Below, piece after piece: positions 17,706 through 26,514 of a DNA stretch of 45,916 bases; position 1 is the stretch's first letter; each line of letters opens with the position of its first letter. The DNA comes from Pseudomonadota bacterium (GTDB lineage Bacteria; Desulfobacterota; QYQD01). The notes below the pieces were generated by a model. The model worked only from the letters and a program-made list of their open reading frames with translations. It had not been told where the DNA came from and searched no databases. The DNA lies in NCBI GenBank assembly GCA_011046395.1, contig DSAQ01000053.1:1-45916 (forward strand), read 5' to 3'. The position numbers and the translations under genes were made by a program.

Positions 17706-19496
17706 ATGCAAGACACAATTAACCATTTACTTGAGCAGGCCATATCCAAATTCCCGGAAAGTGTTGCGCTGCAGGAAAGGCATCATACCGGGTGGACAAC
17801 CCTGTCCTACAGCGCACTGGGAAAAACTATTGCCGAGTTAGGAACTGGCCTTATCTCCCTGGGTGTAAGACCGGGGGAAAACATAGGCCTTTTCATAAAT
17901 AAAGGCTGCAACTGGCTCATCAGCGACTTTGCTATCCTGGGCAGCGGCGGGGTAGATGTCCCGCGCGGTAATGACCTGGCCCTGGACGAGCTCACCTATA
18001 TAGCCAACCACGCAGAGGTCAAGATCGCTATCACGGATATGTCCCCGGACACAATCCCAATCCTGAAAAAGGAAGCCCCAACCATTGGATACATCATCTA
18101 CTCAGGAGATAAAACGCCCCCCGAAGTAAAAGGTCTCATCACCTGGGAAGAGGTAAGGCTTAAGGGAAAAGAACTGTTATCCAACGGCGATAAGACATTT
18201 TTTGAGCGGGCTAACACGGCCAGAGAAAACGATCTGGCCACTATTGTCTATACCTCAGGCACGACCGGGCGGCCTAAAGGGGTTATGCTCACACATGGGA
18301 ACATAGCTAAAAACGTTGGTTCCGTCCTCAAGTGCATACCGGTATATCCAGGCGAGCGCTTTTTGTCCCTCCTCCCGCCTTACCACATGTTTGAAAGGAT
18401 AATCGAATATGTCGCCCTTTCAAACGGGGCCACGCTTATTTTCAGTGACCCCCACCACTTTCGTAAGGATCTGTCTGCGCAACAGCCAAATTTCATAGCC
18501 GGTGTGCCCAGGCTGTGGGAGATATTTTATCAGGGGGTAATGGACAGATTAAAAAAGGAAAAATATTATAAGCTGATCAGCTTATTACTTACGGCCAGCA
18601 AAAACTTCATAAAATCCAGGCGGTTCATGTACCTTCCACTCCACCTTCTGGCTGACCGGCTGATATATAAAACCGTGCGAAACAACCTGGGCGGCGAGTT
18701 AAGGATAGCGGTGAGCGGAGGAGGAAGCCTGCCGATCCATCTCGATGATTTTTTCGAAATGATAGGAGTAACCCTTCTCAATGGCTACGGGCTGACGGAA
18801 ACCTCACCAGTCCTCACCATAAGACGGCCGGAAGCCAACATTAAGGGCAGCGCGGGAAGACCGATACCCGAAACAGAGATAAAAATACTGACCGAAACTG
18901 AGGAACCCGTCCCGCCCGGCAAGGCCGGGATTATCTGGGTAAAGGGGCCTCAGGTTATGCAGGGATACTTTAAGGACAAGGAGGCCACGGATAAGGTACT
19001 CAAAAATGGCTGGCTGAACACCGGCGATCTCGGCATGCTAACCCCGCAAGGGGATCTCATCATCACCGGCCGGGCCAAGGATACTATCGTCCTTTTGAGC
19101 GGTGAAAACGTGGAACCGGAACCCATAGAAACAAGCCTGGCCTTAAGCCCGTTCATATCCCAGGCCATGCTCGTCGGACAGGACCGAAAATACCCTGGAG
19201 CACTTATAGTGCCACATATACAAGTTATCAAGGATTATGCCCATGAACATAATATACCCTATAGTGATTCTAACCAATTGGTCCAGCATCCTGAAATTAT
19301 CCAGCTTATCAAAAATGAGATGGATCGACTCCACAATAAAAAAGAAAGCGCCAAGCCATGGGCAAAGATTATCAGGTTTAGGCTAATCCCTGAAGAATGG
19401 ACTACACAAAGCGGCCTTTTGACCTTTACCTTAAAAAAGAAAAGGACGGCCATCGCCGCAAATTTTCAAGAAGAGATAGAAGACCTCTACCGGTAA
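17706..19496 (+). CDS. AMP-forming long-chain acyl-CoA synthetase
   Basis: YTSGTTGRPKGVMLTHGN, LNGYGLTETSPVLT, GWLNTGDLGMLTPQGDLIITGRAKD. Confidence 0.92.
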   Translation: MQDTINHLLEQAISKFPESVALQERHHTGWTTLSYSALGKTIAELGTGLISLGVRPGENIGLFINKGCNWLISDFAILGSGGVDVPRGNDLALDELTYIANHAEVKIAITDMSPDTIPILKKEAPTIGYIIYSGDKTPPEVKGLITWEEVRLKGKELLSNGDKTFFERANTARENDLATIVYTSGTTGRPKGVMLTHGNIAKNVGSVLKCIPVYPGERFLSLLPPYHMFERIIEYVALSNGATLIFSDPHHFRKDLSAQQPNFIAGVPRLWEIFYQGVMDRLKKEKYYKLISLLLTASKNFIKSRRFMYLPLHLLADRLIYKTVRNNLGGELRIAVSGGGSLPIHLDDFFEMIGVTLLNGYGLTETSPVLTIRRPEANIKGSAGRPIPETEIKILTETEEPVPPGKAGIIWVKGPQVMQGYFKDKEATDKVLKNGWLNTGDLGMLTPQGDLIITGRAKDTIVLLSGENVEPEPIETSLALSPFISQAMLVGQDRKYPGALIVPHIQVIKDYAHEHNIPYSDSNQLVQHPEIIQLIKNEMDRLHNKKESAKPWAKIIRFRLIPEEWTTQSGLLTFTLKKKRTAIAANFQEEIEDLYR

Positions 19497-19533
19497 GGTA
19501 GCAAAATCACGACAGCGGAGGCTTTTTACTTAC

Positions 19534-19794
19534 ATGGGCAGACACAGACATGAATTTGTGAATACATTTGATGAAGGCCAGATAGCCTTTGGCTTAAGTC
19601 GGGAACTGGATGAAAAGTCCCTCATTGCGTACCTGCAAAAATTTACGGATGACGAGCTTATGCATCTTCTGGTGAAACGACTAACTGACGCAGAGATCGA
19701 GGATATAGTAAATTTTGTCACCAAAATACTCAGAAAGCACCTCGCTGAAGAAGAATATCATAAATATTTTCTGAAAGACGAAAGACATCACTAA
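19534..19794 (+). CDS. Small helical protein of unknown function
   Basis: 86 aa ORF immediately downstream of and co-directional with the acyl-CoA synthetase. Confidence 0.65.
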   Translation: MGRHRHEFVNTFDEGQIAFGLSRELDEKSLIAYLQKFTDDELMHLLVKRLTDAEIEDIVNFVTKILRKHLAEEEYHKYFLKDERHH

Positions 19795-20059
19795 AAAGGA
19801 TTCGCGCCGGCTTGCACAATTTGCCGAACCAGACTTGGCCTCCTACCAATAAAGATGCCAATCCCGATGTTTTCTTCGGCCAAACCGTCTCAAAATTCTC
19901 CCTACCCATACCATTTCATCTTGCAATCGTACCCATTCCTGATATAGCATTGAATAATACATTTATACTGATACTGGGCCGATAAATTTCCAAATAACAG
20001 CTCAGCTTGCGCGGTTCAGTTCAATTGAATTTGAGGGGGCGGGAAAGGGAGGAAATAGA

Positions 20060-20563
20060 ATGGAAGAGAAAAAAAGGAACTATTATCTGTATGCGATAGG
20101 GATTCTCATTTTACTGCTTGTCGCAGTGTATATATGGAAAACCGCCGCTGTCAGAAATACAGAAAAGAGGTTGACGGAACATTATCAAAAGGTCATCACG
20201 AGCAGGACAGAGGGGCTTCTCCGCATGACGGCTATTCCCTTTAGCTGGGCCGTCAGGAAAGAGATGATCAGGGAAAATTATGATCAGATAAACGAGTATC
20301 TGATTCGGTTTGTTAAAGAGCCGATGGTCAAACAGATACTCGTTGTAAAGTCTGACGGCATCGTTGCGGTCTCGACCGACAAGAAGCTGGAGGGGATGTC
20401 CTTTTCGTCCCTTTATCCAACTCAGACCCTAAACCAAGATGAGATTTCGGCAACTTTCGCAGAAGACGGCAATATAGTTGTGGTTGCCCCGATCATGGGG
20501 CTTAACGCAAGTCTCGGGTTTATCTATATGATTTATATGCCAAAAAAAATCTCCAGGGAGTAG
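20060..20563 (+). CDS. Single-TM protein with extracytoplasmic Cache-like sensor domain and no output domain
   Basis: N-terminal TM (YLYAIGILILLLVAVYIWK), then VKQILVVKSDGIVAVSTDKKLEGMSF typical of Cache folds; strong RBS gggaggaaatag. Confidence 0.7.
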   Translation: MEEKKRNYYLYAIGILILLLVAVYIWKTAAVRNTEKRLTEHYQKVITSRTEGLLRMTAIPFSWAVRKEMIRENYDQINEYLIRFVKEPMVKQILVVKSDGIVAVSTDKKLEGMSFSSLYPTQTLNQDEISATFAEDGNIVVVAPIMGLNASLGFIYMIYMPKKISRE

Positions 20564-20652
20564 ATATTGCCGCAAAAAGGAGGGAGGTGGATGGGGGAGG
20601 ATTTTCAGAGCAGATAAAATGTCATATAATATATAATTTTTAGGAGGATACG

Positions 20653-21243
20653 ATGTTAAAAAGAAAGGATATCAACAGGATTTTGGTATTAATGGTAGTT
20701 TTATCCTTTGCACTTCTCAGTGGATGTGCAAAGCCACCGACGGAAGAGATTACGAAGGCTGAAACGGCTGTAGCAGAGGCTAAGCAGAAAGAAGCAGACC
20801 TTTATGTGCAGGATGTTTTTGCAAAAGCAGAAGAGTCTCTGAAAAAGGCCAAAGATCTTGTTACTGCAAAGAAGTATAAAGAGGCAAAAGAAATTGCCGA
20901 AGAGACAGCCAGGATTGCCCAGCAGTCCGTTTCAATGGTTGAAGCCAATAAAGCCAAGATGAAGGAAGAGGCGGAACAGATGGTTAAAGATATTCAGGGA
21001 GCGATAGCTGAATTAAAAACCTCCGTTGCAATGGCTATCAAGAAAAAGGCTCAGATCAATCGGGAAGAGATACAGGGCATGATAGGCAAGTGGGAGATAG
21101 ATATGGTGAATATAAAAGACCAGATACAGACCGGCAAGATACGTCAGGCATATGACCCGTTATCATCAATAAAGGAACAGGTAAAATCGCAAGCAGAAGG
21201 CATTGCCGCTGCATTAGAACCAGAAACAGCAGACAAAAAATAA
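20653..21243 (+). CDS. Ala/Lys/Glu-rich helical lipoprotein (DUF4398-like)
   Basis: Lipobox LLSGCAK and long helical repeats; RBS taggagg. Confidence 0.78.
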   Translation: MLKRKDINRILVLMVVLSFALLSGCAKPPTEEITKAETAVAEAKQKEADLYVQDVFAKAEESLKKAKDLVTAKKYKEAKEIAEETARIAQQSVSMVEANKAKMKEEAEQMVKDIQGAIAELKTSVAMAIKKKAQINREEIQGMIGKWEIDMVNIKDQIQTGKIRQAYDPLSSIKEQVKSQAEGIAAALEPETADKK

Positions 21244-21422
21244 CAGGCAGGAGGGGGGGATTAAAGAGGGCGCCTCAATGGTTGAGGAAGGGCTACTGTT
21301 GTAAAAGAGAAGGCAGAGGAACTTACTGAAGAAGGTTCATGAGCGGGTAGCAGAACTCGGTGGCCGGGTGTATGATTTGAGTTCGAAAGTCATAAATACT
21401 ATGGATGACACATCCGACACCC

Positions 21423-21554
21423 GGCTTCGACAATGAAGCTCAAGCATTGTGGGATGATCCTGATTTAATTGAGATTCCTGTAAAAACCAGTGATGAACCA
21501 AGATTTTTGATAATCGGAAAGATTGCAGGAAAGCACTGGTCAGGAGTTACTTAA
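21423..21554 (+). pseudogene. Truncated BrnT-like toxin remnant
   Basis: Frame at 21423 reads GFDNEAQALWDDPDLIEIPVKTSDEPRFLIIGKIAGKHWSGVT*, the core of a BrnT-type toxin without N-terminal start or C-terminal R.IS.RR region. Confidence 0.7.
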
Positions 21555-21700
21555 GAAATCGTAGTCAATCCCATTGAATTAAAGTCTCTATCAAAAGAGA
21601 GGGCCGGCAGGTTCTTTAGTTCGCCTGAAATGAGAATATATGAAAGGGCATCCACATACGAAATTTTCCTATCTTTTCCCAAAAGATTGAACAAGGCGAT
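21551..21700 (-). pseudogene. Truncated PIN-domain (VapC-like) toxin remnant, C-terminal part only
   Basis: Minus frame reads ALFNLLGKDRKISYVDALSYILISGELKNLPALSFDRDFNSMGLTTIS*, matching the PIN C-terminus (sxxDalsf...aLtfDrdF). No N-terminal acidic part upstream. Confidence 0.65.
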
Positions 21701-21731
21701 GGCCTGATGGCAATGGTTGGAGAGTGTGCAT

Positions 21732-22130
21732 ATGTCACCGAAGAAGACACAAACAGAGGGCGACAAGCAGGACCAGATCATTGCTGAAGCGCGCCGCGAC
21801 CGAGAGCGTCGGCAGAAGACCTATCGGGAGCGAGCCCTCAAGATTTTCCCGTGGATTTGCGCGCGGTGCGGGCGTGAATTCATGGGCAAGAGACTTCGTG
21901 AGCTGACGGTCCATCATAAGGACCACAACCACGATAACAATCCGCCTGATGGCAGCAACTGGGAGCTACTGTGTCTCTATTGTCATGACAATGAGCACTC
22001 ACGCTATTTGGATGCAGAATGGTATGACGGTCCAACGCCGGGAGGCGAGCCGGAACCACCTTCGACTTACAGGTCGTTCGCTAATCTCGCTGCCTTGCTG
22101 AAGGACAAGAACCTGAAGGACAAAAAGTAA
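21732..22130 (+). CDS. YajD-like HNH nuclease family protein
   Basis: CARCGREF...LTVHHKDHNHDNNPPDGSNWELLCLYCHDNEHSR. ATG at 21732 (MSPKKTQ) preferred over 21717. Confidence 0.88.
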   Translation: MSPKKTQTEGDKQDQIIAEARRDRERRQKTYRERALKIFPWICARCGREFMGKRLRELTVHHKDHNHDNNPPDGSNWELLCLYCHDNEHSRYLDAEWYDGPTPGGEPEPPSTYRSFANLAALLKDKNLKDKK

Positions 22131-22139
22131 AGGAGCACC

Positions 22140-22748
22140 GTGCATACAGCAGCTGAAAGATACAGACTTGGATTTAGTTGGTTAATTGGATTAATTTTCA
22201 TCTCAATAATTCTATTTTCAAAATCAGGTCACGAAGGGTCACTTTCATATGAAATTCTAGAATTATCCGGATGTGCATTGATAGTTATTGCAACCCTTGG
22301 ACGAATCTGGGCTACCGTTTACATCGGAGGAAGAAAAGATGAAGAATTATGCCAGGATGGGCCATATTCTATATGGCGAAATCCTCTGTATGTGTTCTCT
22401 TTTCTCGGTGCAGTTGGGATCATTCTTAGCTCGGGGAAATTAATACTTCTTTTTATAATCATGCCTTTTTTTATTTATAACTACTACTTTGTTATCAAAG
22501 GAGAAGAAGCAAGACTCTTTGAATTATTTGGGAATGAATACGCTGAATACTGCAAAAAAGTTAAACGAATTATCCCAAACTTCAATAACTATTGGTCAAA
22601 AAACAGTTTCGAAGTTTACCCGAAGGTTTTTTTCCGCTCAATGGTCCATGCCAGTCTTTTTATGTGGTTATTCATTTTATTAGAATTTCTTGAATATTTT
22701 AAAGAAAATACAAAATTGATACCGACCTTATTTTATTTACCATTTTAG
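22140..22748 (+). CDS. Isoprenylcysteine carboxyl methyltransferase-like (ICMT/PEMT) membrane methyltransferase
   Basis: GTG start; DGPYSIWRNPLYVFSFLGAVGIIL and EEARLFELFGNEYAEYCKKVKRIIP are ICMT-like motifs. Confidence 0.85.
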   Translation: MHTAAERYRLGFSWLIGLIFISIILFSKSGHEGSLSYEILELSGCALIVIATLGRIWATVYIGGRKDEELCQDGPYSIWRNPLYVFSFLGAVGIILSSGKLILLFIIMPFFIYNYYFVIKGEEARLFELFGNEYAEYCKKVKRIIPNFNNYWSKNSFEVYPKVFFRSMVHASLFMWLFILLEFLEYFKENTKLIPTLFYLPF

Positions 22749-23005
22749 AGAATAAAATCTAATCGGGTAACCGGGGGCTTTTCCCCTCCCAGTCCCCATA
22801 CCACCCAGCATCCGCCTGCGGCGGGCGGCTCACAGGGCCTACCAGGTTCGCCCCAGGCGAAATCATGAACGTTCACCCACAGCTCTTTAAGTGAAACAAC
22901 CCCCCTGATTTTTCAGTCATTGGTTGGTCATGCCGGTCTGGATGGCCAGAGTACAAACCTGACCGGCCTCCCTGCCAGCCATTTATGAAGCTTTTAAGCT
23001 ATATT

Positions 23006-23317
23006 TCAGAGTACCTTCCGCCCGCTATTCAGGGCCTCCTCTTCCACAAACCTATCCATAACATAGAGCCTGATCTTATGACTCCTGGGAAACTCCTTCT
23101 TTAAGAGGGGCTTCAATATCTTCTCCAGCTTTTCCGGCTTCAGGCGAAATTTTTCCTGGAAATAGCCGTTCTCAATGACTAACAGGTCCTCTTCGCCCGT
23201 CTTGACAATAATGACCGATCGGTTGCGCTTATAGGTCCGGAGGTCCAGATAATGGCCTACCGGAAGCTTTTCCAGCCTTTCGCGGACGGTTTCAATTATC
23301 TTGGTCTTATCAATCAT
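23006..23317 (-). CDS. Small conserved-looking protein of unknown function
   Basis: Start taken at MIDKTKIIETVRERLEKLPVGHYLDLRTYKRNRSVIIVKTG (23317); the longer track ORF (23365) is less likely. Confidence 0.6.
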   Translation of the reverse strand: MIDKTKIIETVRERLEKLPVGHYLDLRTYKRNRSVIIVKTGEEDLLVIENGYFQEKFRLKPEKLEKILKPLLKKEFPRSHKIRLYVMDRFVEEEALNSGRKVL

Positions 23318-23473
23318 TGGAAACGGTTGGGTTAACGGGCTGGAAGTCTTTGCGGATATCCCCAATAAAGCGGTCAGCGTTCAGCTTAATGTTTTGTTTA
23401 TGCTAGGTTTTTTTCGCCTCGGCGAATCTGCCTGTGGCACGACCGGAAACGGTAGTTTCCGGATGAGCACTAA

Positions 23474-24955
23474 CTACTCGAAAAACTCCACGGCCTTCCG
23501 CAGGCGATCTACTACCCGCTTTTGTCCTACAGCAATCAGGACATCGAATATACCGGGACCGACTGACTGGCCGGTGACCACAGTCCGGGTACTGTTTATC
23601 AAGACCCCGGGCTTAATCTCCAGTTCTTCAACCATCCCGTGAAGCACCTTTTCAATCTCTTCAGCCGTAAATGACTCGATCGCCTCCAAGCGTTCCGCCA
23701 GGACGGGAAGCCATTTTTTGAGCGCCTCGTGCTTACGAACGTTTTTTTCGAGGGCCTTGGGATCGATTGGATACTCATCAGAAAAATAGGCACGGCCAAG
23801 GGTTGCAAAATCCGTGAGCAGATGATACCGGCTTCGAATCAGGTCGATGGTCTGAAGGAACCAGGTCCGTTTCTCGTCCTCAAAGGCTGAATCCCACATC
23901 CCTGCCTTTTTCAACTCCTCCCTTACGTAAGGCTCGATCTCTTCCACCGGAAGGGTCCTTACGTAATGGACGTTGATATTGATCGCCTTGGGATCGGTGA
24001 AAAATCTCGGATCATTCGGCAGGAGATTTAATATGGCGTTATGACGGCTGATCCCTTCCAATGAAAAGGCCTCGATCAATTCTTCCTTTGAGAAGATCTC
24101 TCTTGAGTCAGGCGTTGCCCAGCCAAGAAGCACCAGGAAATTTACCAGCGCCCAGGGAAGAAAACCGTGTTCCCGGTAAAAATGAACGGCAACCATCTCA
24201 CCATGTTTCCGCTTGGAGATCTTGGCCTTCTGCGGATCGAGCGTAAGGGACATATGGGCAAACTTGGGGACCGGCACGCCGAGCGCATTGTACAGGAGGA
24301 TCTGCTTGGGAGTGTTGGCCAGGCCGTCCTGACCGCGAATGATGTGCGTAATACGGTCACGGATGTCGTCTACGGCGTTCGAAAGGATATACAGGGGCTG
24401 GCCATTGGATCGCACAATGACAAAGTCCTCTATGTCTTCATACTTCTTTTCAATAATCCCGTAGACCATGTCCTGAAAAAAAACAGACCCCTCTCCACGC
24501 GGCACCTTGAAACGGATAACGTATGGGATACCGGCTCTTTCCTTTTCCTGGACCTCTTGTTGCGTCAAACCGAGGCAGACATCCCGCTCCTTCGAGGCAG
24601 TTTTACCTTTTTTCTCTTCTTCCCGTCTGCGCTCGAGTTCCTCTTTGGTACAGAAGCACTTATAGGCATGACCGGAATTAAGGAGCTTTTGCGCTGCGGC
24701 CAGGTGTTCCTTGATAAAGTGGGACTGGAAATAGGGCCCTTCATCCCAGTCAATCCCTAACCATTTTAAGCTCTCGATGATCCCCTGGAGCGATTCTTCT
24801 GTCGACCGTTCAACGTCGGTGTCCTCGATCCTCAGGATAAACTTTCCGCCCGTCTTTTTGGCAAAGAGCCAGTTAAATATGGCCGTCCGTGCCCCTCCGA
24901 TATGGAGATAACCCGTCGGGCTGGGAGGAAAACGAACCCGTACCTCTTCACTCAT
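23474..24955 (-). CDS. gltX: Glutamyl-tRNA synthetase
   Basis: RFPPSPTGYLHIGGARTA (HIGH region), FAHMSLTLDPQKAKISKRKHG (KMSKS region), 493 aa. Confidence 0.95.
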   Translation of the reverse strand: MSEEVRVRFPPSPTGYLHIGGARTAIFNWLFAKKTGGKFILRIEDTDVERSTEESLQGIIESLKWLGIDWDEGPYFQSHFIKEHLAAAQKLLNSGHAYKCFCTKEELERRREEEKKGKTASKERDVCLGLTQQEVQEKERAGIPYVIRFKVPRGEGSVFFQDMVYGIIEKKYEDIEDFVIVRSNGQPLYILSNAVDDIRDRITHIIRGQDGLANTPKQILLYNALGVPVPKFAHMSLTLDPQKAKISKRKHGEMVAVHFYREHGFLPWALVNFLVLLGWATPDSREIFSKEELIEAFSLEGISRHNAILNLLPNDPRFFTDPKAININVHYVRTLPVEEIEPYVREELKKAGMWDSAFEDEKRTWFLQTIDLIRSRYHLLTDFATLGRAYFSDEYPIDPKALEKNVRKHEALKKWLPVLAERLEAIESFTAEEIEKVLHGMVEELEIKPGVLINSTRTVVTGQSVGPGIFDVLIAVGQKRVVDRLRKAVEFFE

Positions 24956-25014
24956 ATATGCTCACCTTTCTCATTCATCCACAAATGGTTTATTTTGTGC
25001 TGATACTGGGACAT

Positions 25015-26514
25015 TTATCCCCGGCCATAGATGTAAGTAAGCTCTGAAAGGCTGGCTATCAAAGAAGGCGTTAATTGTTCCGGCAAAAGCCGCCAGCCCC
25101 AATTGCCGTCGGCCGTGGCCGGGACGTTCATCCGGGCCTCTTCCCCCAGGCCAAGGATGTCCTGCATGGGGATGATAACCAGATCGGCCACGGACATCAT
25201 GGCCATCCTTATGAGTTCCTGGTGAACCGTCTCCTCTGAGACCTCCCGCCCCAGGTATTGAAAAAGCCTCTGCTTATCTTCAGGTCTGGCCTCTTTCCTG
25301 AACCATCCCTTAGCCGTGTTATTGTCATGCGTTCCTGTATATACCACAGAGTTTTTTACGTGATTGTGCGGCACGTAGGGATTGGCTGCCAGGTCGTCAC
25401 CAAAGGCAAAAAGGAGCACCTTCATCCCTGGGAATCCGTACAGGTCAAGGAGTTCCCGTACATCCGGGGTTATAATCCCCAGGTCTTCGGCAATAATGGG
25501 AAGGGAGGGAAAACGCTTTAAAAGCTTGTCGAAAAAGTCCCGGGCCGGGACCTCTACCCATCTTCCATTTATAGCCGTCTCTTCACCTGCCGGGACCTCC
25601 CAATAGGCCACAAGCCCCCTGAAATGGTCGAGCCTGATTATATCAAAGAGTTTCAGATTGCGTTCTATAAGCCTCATCCACCATGCGTAGCCGGTTTTCT
25701 TAAGGGCTTCCCAGTTATAAACCGGATTACCCCACAACTGGCCTGTACTACTGAAATAATCCGGCGGAACTCCGGCCACAAACACAGGCTTTTTGTTTTC
25801 GTCCAGTTTAAATATCTCGGGATTGGCCCATACGTCTGCACAGTCGTAATTCACATAGATAGGCATATCACCTATTATCTGGATGTCTTTGCTATTACAG
25901 TAAGCCCTTAACGAATGCCTTTGTTTGTAAAATACATACTGAAGAAACTTTTCCATCTCGATTTTGTCTTTAAGCTTGCCTTTTAACTTTTTACTTACCT
26001 CCCCTTTTCTATCTCTTATATCCTCCGGCCATTCACTCCAGACGGCCCCGCTAAAATTTTCCTTTAGAGTCACAAACAAGACATAATCATCAAGCCAGTG
26101 CTGATTCTCTTTACAGAACTTTTCAAAGCCGCTGTCTTTCTGCTTTCTGTTTTTAAAATTATCATGAGCAAGGCGAAAAAGTCCTGTCTTATACTCGGTC
26201 ACAGCCTTATAGACAACCTTCTCGCGCGGAAAGGAAGGGGGGCATTCAATATCCGATGGAGAGAGCAAACCGTCTTCCACCAGAAGCTGTGGACTGATGA
26301 GGAGTGTATTTCCGGCAAAAGCAGAGACGCTGCTATAGGGAGAATTACCATGTGCCTCATTTATTGGCGTTAAGGGGAGGATTTGCCAGAAGCTCTGTTT
26401 GGTTTCAGAAAGAAAATCTACAAACTGGTACGCCGATGGGCCTAAATCTCCTATACCGTAAAATGAAGGCAGGGATGTGATGTGCAGTAATATTCCACTT
26501 CCTCTTCTCTTCAT
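25015..26514 (-). CDS. malQ: 4-alpha-glucanotransferase (amylomaltase)
   Basis: RRGSGILLHITSLPSFYGIGDLGPSAYQFVDFL; IIAEDLGIITPDVRELLDLYGFPGMKVLLFAF; YTGTHDNNTAKGWF. Confidence 0.94.
   Translation of the reverse strand: MKRRGSGILLHITSLPSFYGIGDLGPSAYQFVDFLSETKQSFWQILPLTPINEAHGNSPYSSVSAFAGNTLLISPQLLVEDGLLSPSDIECPPSFPREKVVYKAVTEYKTGLFRLAHDNFKNRKQKDSGFEKFCKENQHWLDDYVLFVTLKENFSGAVWSEWPEDIRDRKGEVSKKLKGKLKDKIEMEKFLQYVFYKQRHSLRAYCNSKDIQIIGDMPIYVNYDCADVWANPEIFKLDENKKPVFVAGVPPDYFSSTGQLWGNPVYNWEALKKTGYAWWMRLIERNLKLFDIIRLDHFRGLVAYWEVPAGEETAINGRWVEVPARDFFDKLLKRFPSLPIIAEDLGIITPDVRELLDLYGFPGMKVLLFAFGDDLAANPYVPHNHVKNSVVYTGTHDNNTAKGWFRKEARPEDKQRLFQYLGREVSEETVHQELIRMAMMSVADLVIIPMQDILGLGEEARMNVPATADGNWGWRLLPEQLTPSLIASLSELTYIYGRG

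Noticed and set aside
23428-23450. Sigma-54-like promoter (TGGCACGACCGG)
   Set aside because: The -24 half TGGCAC is present but no TTGC/TTGCA -12 element at the right spacing.
23474-24955. gltX as part of the glucan operon
   Set aside because: Co-directional but functionally unrelated, and separated by a gap from malQ; adjacency alone is not meaningful.
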